From assembly GCA_017382775.1 (NCBI GenBank), contig JAFNZQ010000121.1:1-5657 (forward strand): DNA of 5,657 bases, written 5' to 3'. This stretch comes from Spirochaetaceae bacterium. GTDB lineage: Bacteria; Spirochaetota; Spirochaetia; Treponematales; Treponemataceae. A program made the position numbers and the translations under genes. The notes below the pieces were generated by a model, which made no database searches, had not been told where the DNA came from, and saw nothing but the letters and a program-made list of their open reading frames with translations. This document shows, piece by piece, positions 1 through 5,655 of the stretch (the first letter of the stretch is position 1; each line of letters starts with the position of its first letter).

Positions 1-38
1 CCCCTGTGGAAAGATGGGAAGAGAAAACAAGGGTTTGA
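1..38 (+). CDS. possible 3' end of an upstream gene (partial)
   Basis: Frame 3 enters the window open and reads PVERWEEKTRV before a TGA at 36-38. The short charged stretch looks like an ordinary protein C-terminus. Eleven codons cannot establish a gene, and the other two forward frames also have no stop before position 47. If real, the gene ends 62 bases before the protease start. No function can be assigned. Confidence 0.22.
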   Translation, partial: PVERWEEKTRV

Positions 39-45
39 AAACACC

Positions 46-71
46 TTGAGAATTTTTACTTTATATAAAAT
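46..71 (+). promoter_or_regulatory. weak candidate promoter of the protease gene
   Basis: TTGAGA (46-51) is followed by TAAAAT (66-71). Both hexamers resemble sigma-70 elements, but the spacer is only 14 bases against the usual 16-18. An alternative -35, TTGAAA at 35-40, has no good -10 at normal spacing. Transcription from here would begin near 78, giving a leader of about 23 bases that includes the ribosome binding site. Read-through from an upstream gene is an alternative. Confidence 0.28.
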
Positions 72-91
72 CGTGGAAAACGGGGATTTGC

Positions 92-96
92 GGAGG
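92..96 (+). promoter_or_regulatory. Shine-Dalgarno site deciding the GTG start at 101
   Basis: GGAGG at 92-96 lies four bases before GTG 101-103. The spacing is tight, but the ssb gene in this window has the same spacing from GGAGG to its ATG, which supports this start. No ATG, GTG or TTG lies in frame between the TGA at 47-49 and position 101. Confidence 0.7.
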
Positions 97-100
97 TCCT

Positions 101-1744
101 GTGTCTTTATTTTTGACCATAATATTTATTCTCACCTCTTTTTCTTGCCGCATGGCATATTCCGATGCCGTTACCATAACCATGCCAATTCCGGCGAACT
201 ACGTGGGATGCGAAGCCTGGTTGGTGAAACAAAATATTTCCGACTATTACATCCCGTCGGTGAACGACAGCATTACATTTACAGGATTTGCCGCTTCTGA
301 GGTTAAAAACAACAATGTTTACTCTTCCGCGGTGAAAAACGCCGGAAACGAGGTGGTGCGTATTGACGTTCAGGGCCACAGTGCGGATTTTTTATCCCGG
401 GTGGATCCGGATTTGGGTAGAGAAAACACACCTCGGGTCAACAAAAGCGTTTTGGCCTCCGAAACGAAATCCACATCTCAGACTTTTTTAATACCCGATG
501 TGCGTTCTTCTACGATACCGTTACAATCCGTTGACTGTGACTTGCTGACAAGCGACGATGTTTGCAATATTTATATTGACAACCGCATTGGTGACACGGA
601 ATGTGGTATATTTCCATTCTATTCCTATCCCGCCGTCGATCACAACATACTTAAAACAAATGCGGACGACCTAAAATCGACTTTCGTAAATAAAATTTAT
701 CCGAAAGTAACCACTCTGATGGGGTCCGGTTCGGTATCGGATATCGCCTTCTTTTCCGACAGCAGAAGAGAGCGAATGAAGGATTCCAAGATAAATATTA
801 TTATTACGGATATCAACAGAACTCAAAGCGCGACGCAAGGAACGGTGGGATTTTTCTATAATGGTGATTTTTTCAAGGTGGATAGCAATAAGGGAAATCC
901 CTGGGGAAACAAACTCCTCTGTTTCTACATTGACTACACCTTTTGGAGACGCAATACAGCGCTTGTGACAACCACATTGGCCCACGAGTTTACCCATATG
1001 CTAAATTACGGTCAGAAGAATGTGAAATACGGAAACAGGTCTCCCTCCACCTGGTGGACGGAATTGTTGGCTATGGTAATGGAAGATGTTCTGTCCAAGG
1101 AATTATTTGGTGAGAGTATTTCACATAGTCCCCAGTATTTGCGATTTGGAAGTTATCTTGACGCCAATGACGATCTCCACGTTCCCTTTGGAGAATTTTA
1201 CAGCAGTAACGCAGAGGTTATGCTTTCCTATGGAACTTGTTACATGATGGGTGCCTTCTTGGCCCGTAACTTCGGTGGGGCCGCCTTGATACACGATGTG
1301 GCAACAAATTACGCTCCCGGATCCTACGAGTCCTGGGATGTGGCCTTGGCCAAGTGCTCAAGTAATCTTACAGAACATTCCACCCTCAGTGGAGCACTTT
1401 CGGAGTTTCCCATAGCTTTAATTGCTTCCTCCTGTGAAGAGGCGGAAGGCATCCAGGATCGCCCCCATAAATACAGTTTTTTCAACAAAAGCGACAAAAG
1501 ATCTTCGTCAATCGGAAGCGAGGAATACATTTTTGAACCCTTCCCGAAATTTCAAAAGCCCGCAAAACGTTTTTCGTTGCCCTATACCGGTTATATGTAT
1601 CCCTACGACTTTGACATACAGGAATTGGGTATTGTTACGGAAACTTCGAATATTACCATTAGCAATTTGAATGAGGCTGTAACCTACCGTCTCGTTTTCC
1701 GTGACAAAAACGGGAAAATGTATACCAACACGCGAATTCAATAA
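101..1744 (+). CDS. secreted zinc metallopeptidase, M30 (hyicolysin)-like
   Basis: The 547-residue product is probably an exported gluzincin-type zinc protease. Residues 3-14 are strongly hydrophobic and are followed by Cys16 (FSC, a poor lipobox) and by AYS-DA (19-23, a possible signal peptidase I site), so it is either a lipoprotein or a free secreted protein. The zinc motif HEFTH is at 295-299, with His295 and His299 as ligands and Glu296 as catalytic base. Glu321 in WWTELLAMVMED is the likely third ligand, 22 residues on. Upstream, INIIITDIN (231-239) and CFYIDY (274-279) resemble the core strands of M30 proteins, and YGTCYMMGAFLARNFGG (377-393) resembles the helix that follows the active site. 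The last 60 or so residues look like a small beta domain. The start is GTG with GGAGG upstream. Oddly, the n-region has no Lys or Arg before the hydrophobic core. The stop is 63 bases before the next gene, which has its own promoter. Substrate is unknown; the M30 assignment is by remembered motif pattern. Confidence 0.82.
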   Translation: MSLFLTIIFILTSFSCRMAYSDAVTITMPIPANYVGCEAWLVKQNISDYYIPSVNDSITFTGFAASEVKNNNVYSSAVKNAGNEVVRIDVQGHSADFLSRVDPDLGRENTPRVNKSVLASETKSTSQTFLIPDVRSSTIPLQSVDCDLLTSDDVCNIYIDNRIGDTECGIFPFYSYPAVDHNILKTNADDLKSTFVNKIYPKVTTLMGSGSVSDIAFFSDSRRERMKDSKINIIITDINRTQSATQGTVGFFYNGDFFKVDSNKGNPWGNKLLCFYIDYTFWRRNTALVTTTLAHEFTHMLNYGQKNVKYGNRSPSTWWTELLAMVMEDVLSKELFGESISHSPQYLRFGSYLDANDDLHVPFGEFYSSNAEVMLSYGTCYMMGAFLARNFGGAALIHDVATNYAPGSYESWDVALAKCSSNLTEHSTLSGALSEFPIALIASSCEEAEGIQDRPHKYSFFNKSDKRSSSIGSEEYIFEPFPKFQKPAKRFSLPYTGYMYPYDFDIQELGIVTETSNITISNLNEAVTYRLVFRDKNGKMYTNTRIQ

Positions 1745-1747
1745 TTT

Positions 1748-1770
1748 AATTGATTTATATCTCAATTTTT
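1748..1770 (+). terminator. weak AT-rich hairpin after the protease gene
   Basis: AATTGA (1748-1753) and TCAATT (1762-1767) can pair around an eight-base loop, and the run of T continues to 1770. The stem is short and almost GC-free, so termination would be weak at best. It ends just before the -35 box of the next promoter at 1772. Confidence 0.3.
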
Positions 1771-1800
1771 ATTGACAATGTGTTTTTTTTATGGTAGAAT
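1771..1800 (+). promoter_or_regulatory. strong extended -10 promoter of the glycoside hydrolase gene
   Basis: The -35 is a perfect TTGACA (1772-1777), the spacer is 17 bases, and the -10 is TAGAAT (1795-1800) preceded by TG at 1792-1793 (extended -10). The spacer holds eight consecutive T at 1783-1790. The predicted transcription start is A1807 or A1808, on or next to the ATG. The element matches 25 of 30 positions of the promoter at 4651-4680. Confidence 0.85.
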
Positions 1801-1807
1801 CATTTTA

Positions 1808-4024
1808 ATGCGAAAGTTTTCATTCTTTTTTGTTTTTCTGATTTTCTCCCTTGAATTTTTCCACGGAGAATCTTTTTTCACCACATCGGGTATAAATTCG
1901 TCTTTTTCCGTAAAAGGTTCCATCCTTGTGGGACGTCCCGACGGGCTTTTTCGAATTTCAGGAAATCGAGAAGAGCAGTTATGGCAAGAGGGTGAAGTTC
2001 AAAAAATTCTTTTTGCCCAAAACACTTACTTTTTCCTAACCTCGGTGGGAATATTTAAAAGTAACGATTTGACAAACTTTGTTTCCTGTAACAATGGGCT
2101 TCCCACCAATGTGATAAAAACCTTGGATGAGGGCAAAACCTCATTTTTCACCCGAACCCAGTCCATAAAAGATTTGAAAATACATCCCACGGATAGCAAC
2201 ATTTTGGTTTGCGCCACAAAGGATGCGGTTTATTTGTCACAGGATAGTGCCGCTTCTTGGCGAAACATCGGTTCCAATTCCCGTTCTCCCGGAATAAAGG
2301 CCGTGGCTGTGGCAACTTTGAAAAACCCCAATAGCGGTGCCAAGGAGTTGGTGGCTTTTGTATCCCATTCAATTTGGAGTTTGGGATATTGCAAACCTGA
2401 TATTTCCACAAAATGGACGGACATCCTCGCCGGTTTTGACTATTTGGATACAGCCAAGACCATTGACGAAGTTTCGGACATAATTGCCGTGGAAAAAAAC
2501 GGTAACACGGAAATTTACATTACACAAACCTTTCGACCTTGCCTTTATCGACTGAATTGGCAAAAATGTGCGGGAGAATTGTTGTGGCGAGGCGGGATGA
2601 TCGCCGATGCCATCGACGGGTTGGTTCATACCGGAAATACAGTTCTCTTTTCCCGACTTTACGGCATGGGAGAGTACAGTTTTACGAAAAAGTCCACGGC
2701 CCTGTATGAGCCATCGATTTTTCGTAAACTGGGAATTTTTGACTCCGGCAAACAGGTTTTTTCCGCCTTAATTCCGGTTGCATCCCATGGAGAGACAAAA
2801 AATTTTACTTTCTCTGCCTTGCATCTTTTGCATCCCGACAGGAACAAGTCAAAGTTTTATGAGAAAGCAAGCCACAAACAAGGTCTTTATGTGCCGGCCA
2901 ACCAGGTGGCTACCCAAGAAGGCATCGATAAGTATATTTCCATAATGGAGAAAAATGACTTAAATGCTTTGGTCATTGATATGAAGGACGATTTAGGTAC
3001 TTTGCGGTACAAGAGCTCCGATCCCATTGTGCAAAAATATGGCAGAACCAGTAAATTTGCCATAGATGCTCCAAATTTTATAAAGCAGATGAAGGCCAAA
3101 GGTAAATACCTAATTGCTCGCATTGTGGTTTTCAAAGATCCCCATCTCTACACTGTGAATAACGGTAAATTCGCTGTGTGGAACTATAAAACAAAGGGGC
3201 CTTGGCAAGGTATTCAGTCTTGGGAAGATGAATTTATCGAAGATCCGAATTCTGCAACAAGCCCGATGGAAAAAAAGGTTGGCGAAGAGGCAGAGGTGAA
3301 AAAAATTCCCACTGGGAATAAAGTTCCGAAATATTTTGAAGAATATTGGGTAGATCCCCACTCCACGGAAGTTTGGGAATACAACATTGCCATTGCCTTG
3401 GAGCTAATCAATTTGGGCTTTGATGAAATACAGTTTGATTACATTCGTTTTCCCACCGATGGGTTGAATTTGGGGGAAATATCCTATCGCTTCCGTGAAC
3501 GGGGAATGGACATGGAAAGTGCCATTCTCTCCTTTCTCACCTATGCGCGAAAAATGATTGACGCACCCATTGGAATTGACATTTACGGCGCCAACGGATT
3601 TTACAGAAGCGGGTTGCGAACCGGACAGGACGTGGAACTTCTTCTAAACTTTGTGGACGTTATTTCTCCCATGTTTTATCCGAGCCATTTTGAGCAAACA
3701 TTCATGGCCCAGCAGCCTCCCGAAGAACGACCTTATCGTATTTTCTACCTGGGAGTTTTCCGTAATGCCATAATTGCACGCAACAAGGCCGTGATTCGAC
3801 CGTGGTTGCAAGCCTTTTATCTGAACGTATCCTACGACAAGGTTTATTACAACAACGACTATGTTCGCCGCCAGGTTTTCGGAGTACGGGATGCTCTTAA
3901 CCGTGGGTACCTTTTTTGGAATAATTCCGGCAGATATGACGACATTTGTCCTCCACCATCCTTATCCGAACCATATCCCTGGGATGCCGGAACATCCGGT
4001 TTCCGTCGTCCATTGATACGATAG
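1808..4024 (+). CDS. secreted putative glycoside hydrolase: Asp-box propeller-like region plus DUF4015-type TIM barrel
   Basis: The 738-residue protein starts at ATG 1808, where MRKFSFFFVFLIFSLEFF forms a classical signal peptide with cleavage near residues 20-22. The in-frame TTG at 1772 would place the start inside the -35 box. Residues about 25-340 look like a beta-propeller: YLSQDSAASW (142-151) fits the Asp-box of sortilin/BNR repeats and follows HPTDSNILVCAT. From about 359 (GLYVPANQ) to about 715 the protein matches the DUF4015 putative glycoside hydrolase barrel, with VIDMKDDLG (389-397), YWVDPHSTEVWEYN (from 513) and GFDEIQFDYIRFPTDG (537-552). Candidate catalytic acids are Asp391, Asp394, Glu540 and Asp544, by inference. 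A charged insert lies between Trp466 and Trp514. It probably cleaves or binds a polysaccharide outside the cytoplasm, but no substrate is known. There is no ribosome binding site, so translation is likely leaderless. It converges on ssb and shares a terminator with it. Confidence 0.85.
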   Translation: MRKFSFFFVFLIFSLEFFHGESFFTTSGINSSFSVKGSILVGRPDGLFRISGNREEQLWQEGEVQKILFAQNTYFFLTSVGIFKSNDLTNFVSCNNGLPTNVIKTLDEGKTSFFTRTQSIKDLKIHPTDSNILVCATKDAVYLSQDSAASWRNIGSNSRSPGIKAVAVATLKNPNSGAKELVAFVSHSIWSLGYCKPDISTKWTDILAGFDYLDTAKTIDEVSDIIAVEKNGNTEIYITQTFRPCLYRLNWQKCAGELLWRGGMIADAIDGLVHTGNTVLFSRLYGMGEYSFTKKSTALYEPSIFRKLGIFDSGKQVFSALIPVASHGETKNFTFSALHLLHPDRNKSKFYEKASHKQGLYVPANQVATQEGIDKYISIMEKNDLNALVIDMKDDLGTLRYKSSDPIVQKYGRTSKFAIDAPNFIKQMKAKGKYLIARIVVFKDPHLYTVNNGKFAVWNYKTKGPWQGIQSWEDEFIEDPNSATSPMEKKVGEEAEVKKIPTGNKVPKYFEEYWVDPHSTEVWEYNIAIALELINLGFDEIQFDYIRFPTDGLNLGEISYRFRERGMDMESAILSFLTYARKMIDAPIGIDIYGANGFYRSGLRTGQDVELLLNFVDVISPMFYPSHFEQTFMAQQPPEERPYRIFYLGVFRNAIIARNKAVIRPWLQAFYLNVSYDKVYYNNDYVRRQVFGVRDALNRGYLFWNNSGRYDDICPPPSLSEPYPWDAGTSGFRRPLIR

Positions 4025-4038
4025 GGCTTTCCGGCCTG

Positions 4039-4070
4039 AAAAGGGATGAGGAATGCACCCCATCCCTTTT
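4039..4070. terminator. bidirectional intrinsic terminator between converging genes
   Basis: AAAAGGGATG (4039-4048) pairs perfectly with CATCCCTTTT (4061-4070) around a 12-base loop, giving a 10-bp stem. On the plus strand T continues to 4071 for the hydrolase transcript. On the minus strand the stem ends in TTTT for the ssb transcript. The hydrolase stop at 4022-4024 and the ssb stop at 4073-4075 flank it closely, as expected for a shared terminator. Confidence 0.85.
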
Positions 4071-4072
4071 TG

Positions 4073-4462
4073 TTAAAATGCCAGTTCTGCCTCCTTCTCT
4101 GCCGCGGTTTCTTCCGTAGTCTCTTCTATGTTTTTGAATGGTTTTTTGAATTCAACATATTCCGACACCACAACCACATGGGAACGTTTTTTTCCGTCAG
4201 ATCCTTCCCAGCGGTTTTGTTTGATTTTGCCCACAACGCGAACACCGGTTCCCTTGGTGCAATTATCCCGCACCGCTTCGGCGGTTTTTCCCCAGGCTTC
4301 CACATCGAAGAAAGAAACTTCGTGTTCAAATCCGTTGGCACTCCTGTAACTTCTGTTTGACCCGATGGAAAAATTGCAAACCAAATTTCCCTTTTGAGTT
4401 TCTCGAACCACAGGATCCCTCACCACATTCCCCTCAATAATAAGGGAATTTAAATTATCCAT
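4073..4462 (-). CDS. ssb: single-stranded DNA-binding protein
   Basis: The 129-residue protein has one OB-fold and coats single-stranded DNA in replication, recombination and repair, normally as a tetramer. The fold spans about 1-106: the opening LNSLIIEGNVVRDP, then VCNFSIGSNR (28-37), EVSFFDVEAWGKTAE (48-62) and GVRVVGKIKQNRW (73-85). Phe51, Trp57 and Trp85 align with the DNA-stacking Trp54, Phe60 and Trp88 of E. coli SSB. The tail (about 107-129) is only some 23 residues, acidic and Glu-rich, and ends ELAF instead of the usual DDDIPF; the terminal Phe that docks partner proteins is kept. The ATG at 4460-4462 is chosen because AAGGAGGT lies just upstream; the in-frame GTG at 4496-4498 lacks this. 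The gene stands alone, not next to rpsF or rpsR as is common, so it may be a second copy. It is divergent from the PAP2 gene and converges on the hydrolase. Confidence 0.93.
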   Translation of the reverse strand: MDNLNSLIIEGNVVRDPVVRETQKGNLVCNFSIGSNRSYRSANGFEHEVSFFDVEAWGKTAEAVRDNCTKGTGVRVVGKIKQNRWEGSDGKKRSHVVVVSEYVEFKKPFKNIEETTEETAAEKEAELAF

Positions 4463-4465
4463 ATA

Positions 4466-4473
4466 ACCTCCTT
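4466..4473 (-). promoter_or_regulatory. perfect Shine-Dalgarno site of ssb
   Basis: On the minus strand AAGGAGGT lies three bases before the ATG at 4460-4462. It fixes the ssb start and indicates high translation. Just upstream, TGTTGC (4473-4478) and GCAACA (4490-4495) could form a short stem if transcription begins far enough upstream. Confidence 0.85.
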
Positions 4474-4531
4474 GTTGCTTTTCTCCCTTGCAACACATAT
4501 ATTATGGGGAAAAAATCAAAAAAAACACGCA

Positions 4532-4561
4532 TTTGAAAAAAATTTGCAACTTTTTTTCAAA
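4532..4561. promoter_or_regulatory. 30-bp near-perfect palindrome, candidate operator
   Basis: TTTGAAAAAAA (4532-4542) and TTTTTTTCAAA (4551-4561) are an 11-bp perfect inverted repeat. The centre holds TTGCAA (4544-4549), itself palindromic on the same axis (4546/4547), so 14 of 15 base pairs are symmetric and only T4543/C4550 break it. It lies 70 bases upstream of the ssb ATG, within the divergent intergenic region. Read on the minus strand, TTGAAA (4560-4555) and TCAAAT (4536-4531) could be a -35/-10 pair with 18-base spacing, so the palindrome may overlap an ssb promoter. A protein operator or an AT-rich cruciform are the likeliest roles; no regulator is identified. Confidence 0.5.
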
Positions 4562-4589
4562 ATTTACCCAAAGGCATTTTCATTGTGAA

Positions 4590-4617
4590 TTGGCCCCTTT
4601 AAGGGTTGTGGTAAAAT
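4590..4617 (+). promoter_or_regulatory. possible second promoter with an inverted repeat in its spacer
   Basis: TGGTAAAAT (4609-4617) is an extended -10 like those of the two strong promoters. The best -35 is only TTGGCC (4590-4595) at 16-base spacing. Between them CCCTT (4595-4599) and AAGGG (4601-4605) form a 5-bp inverted repeat around T4600, which could be an operator half-site pair. A start near 4624 would give the PAP2 gene a longer leader. A similar CCC-TTTT-GGG occurs at 4633-4642. Confidence 0.3.
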
Positions 4618-4650
4618 CTTTTTCCTTTCCTACCCTTTTGGGAAATCAAT

Positions 4651-4680
4651 ATTGACAATATATTTTTTTTGTGATAAAAT
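4651..4680 (+). promoter_or_regulatory. strong extended -10 promoter of the PAP2 gene
   Basis: A perfect TTGACA (4652-4657), a 17-base spacer and TAAAAT (4675-4680) preceded by TG (4672-4673) make a strong sigma-70-type promoter. Eight T at 4663-4670 sit in the spacer. The predicted start is near 4686-4688, giving a leader of about 38-40 bases. It differs from the promoter at 1771-1800 at five positions, all G/A exchanges. Confidence 0.85.
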
Positions 4681-4686
4681 GTCCCG

Positions 4687-4709
4687 TATTTAATTGAGGA
4701 AATTAAATA
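4687..4709 (+). promoter_or_regulatory. 5'-terminal leader hairpin of the PAP2 mRNA
   Basis: TATTTAATT (4687-4695) pairs perfectly with AATTAAATA (4701-4709) around the five-base loop GAGGA. The stem is all A-U, starts at the predicted transcription start and ends next to the ribosome binding site AAGGA (4710-4714). It could protect the 5' end or tune translation. The loop resembles a Shine-Dalgarno core but is too far from the ATG to act directly. Confidence 0.45.
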
Positions 4710-4714
4710 AAGGA
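4710..4714 (+). promoter_or_regulatory. ribosome binding site of the PAP2 gene, wide spacing
   Basis: AAGGA at 4710-4714 lies 11 bases before ATG 4726, wider than the four bases seen for the other two genes with such a site. The nearer ATG at 4714 is followed directly by TGA, and GTG at 4716 reads only two codons to TAA, so neither can start the protein. Confidence 0.6.
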
Positions 4715-4725
4715 TGTGACTTAAA

Positions 4726-5655
4726 ATGAACGATATTTATCAACTGGGAATTACAATAATTCACGCATTTCAAAGTGTGGAAAATCCTGTTTTAACGGCC
4801 ATCGTAAAGGGAATCACCTTTATGGGGGAACCGGTAGTATATGTATTGTTACTGGGAATAATACTTTTTTGCGTTGATTCAAAAAAGGGATTGCAACTTT
4901 TGATTGCACTGTTGTTCTCCACAATGGTGAACTCATCCCTTAAATTATTTCTGCAAGTGCCTCGTCCATTTTTATTGGAAGAAGGGCTTAATCTTATACA
5001 GGAAAAAGGATTTTCCACTCCTTCCGGTCATTCTCAACAGTCCGCACTGTTTTATACGATTTTTGCGGTTTTATTCATTCTGCGTTCCAATTTGAAGAAG
5101 AAAAAACTGTTTTTCTACTTGGTCGCATTGGTCTTGCCGATGTTAGTGGGACTTTCACGAATATACCTGGGTGTGCATTACCCCACCGATGTTCTTTTCG
5201 GTTGGACATTGGGCTATTTTTTCGCCTTTTGCGGAATTGTACTTTGGGAAAAATTTGCGACTCCCTTTGTGAACCTGCGAAAATCCTTGCAGACATTGAT
5301 TATTGCCATGACGGTGTTGTTGCTAAATGCCATCGCCGACGGAAAGAACACGGAATCAGCCCTTTTCTTCGGTGCAGCATTAGGTGGAATTTTGGGTGAA
5401 AACAAAAATCTCTTTTATCCGGTGAAACTTCCGGTTAAAAAACGGATAATGCGATTGGTTTTAGGTGGTGCAATTCCCGCAGCCTCATTGGTTATTTCCA
5501 AATTGATTTTTGACTTTGCGGAGGGTTTAATCCCCAATACCCATCAAATATTTGATTACGGACTGTTTTTGATTGCCGGCTTCTCCCTCACCTTTTTGGC
5601 AAGTTTTATTTTGGTCAAACTTAATTTAGGCGAAAAAAACCATGTGGAAAACTAA
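4726..5655 (+). CDS. PAP2-family membrane phosphatase with extended C-terminal membrane half
   Basis: The 309-residue integral membrane protein carries the complete phosphatidic acid phosphatase type 2 signature: K-x6-RP as Lys73...Arg80-Pro81, PSGH at 99-102, and SR-x5-H-x3-D as Ser144-Arg145...His151...Asp155. His151 is the expected phosphate-accepting nucleophile, assisted by Asp155, with His102 as the acid. Such enzymes dephosphorylate lipid phosphates or polyprenyl diphosphates, for example undecaprenyl diphosphate recycling; the substrate here cannot be told. Hydrophobic segments lie near 35-51, 56-72, 107-119, 128-143 and 157-173. After the catalytic domain a further half (about 188-300) adds about four likely membrane segments (188-203, 211-224, 243-262, 279-298), ending in a charged tail. 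The ATG follows AAGGA and a strong promoter. The stop is at 5653-5655, so the gene is complete. It is divergent from ssb, with no obvious functional tie. Confidence 0.9.
   Translation: MNDIYQLGITIIHAFQSVENPVLTAIVKGITFMGEPVVYVLLLGIILFCVDSKKGLQLLIALLFSTMVNSSLKLFLQVPRPFLLEEGLNLIQEKGFSTPSGHSQQSALFYTIFAVLFILRSNLKKKKLFFYLVALVLPMLVGLSRIYLGVHYPTDVLFGWTLGYFFAFCGIVLWEKFATPFVNLRKSLQTLIIAMTVLLLNAIADGKNTESALFFGAALGGILGENKNLFYPVKLPVKKRIMRLVLGGAIPAASLVISKLIFDFAEGLIPNTHQIFDYGLFLIAGFSLTFLASFILVKLNLGEKNHVEN

Noticed and set aside
46..300. Open frame on the plus strand overlapping the protease start
   Set aside because: It lies in another frame over the signal peptide region, has no recognisable domain, and its TTG start has no ribosome binding site.
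671..997. Minus-strand open frame inside the protease gene
   Set aside because: It is antisense to the conserved core of the protease and shows no motif of its own.
1772..1807. TTG at 1772 as start of the hydrolase, adding 12 residues
   Set aside because: It lies in the -35 box of the promoter, would not be on the mRNA, has no ribosome binding site, and would place extra residues before a good signal peptide.
4046..4360. Plus-strand open frame opposite ssb
   Set aside because: It is the complement of a well-supported ssb gene and begins inside the terminator hairpin.
4463..4498. GTG at 4498 (minus strand) as start of ssb, adding MCCKGEKQQGGY
   Set aside because: The added codons are the ribosome binding site itself read as protein. 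The ATG at 4462 with AAGGAGGT fits the normal SSB N-terminus.
4501..4506. CATAAT on the minus strand as the ssb -10 box
   Set aside because: No -35-like sequence lies 16-18 bases upstream and there is no TG extension. The ssb promoter stays unresolved.
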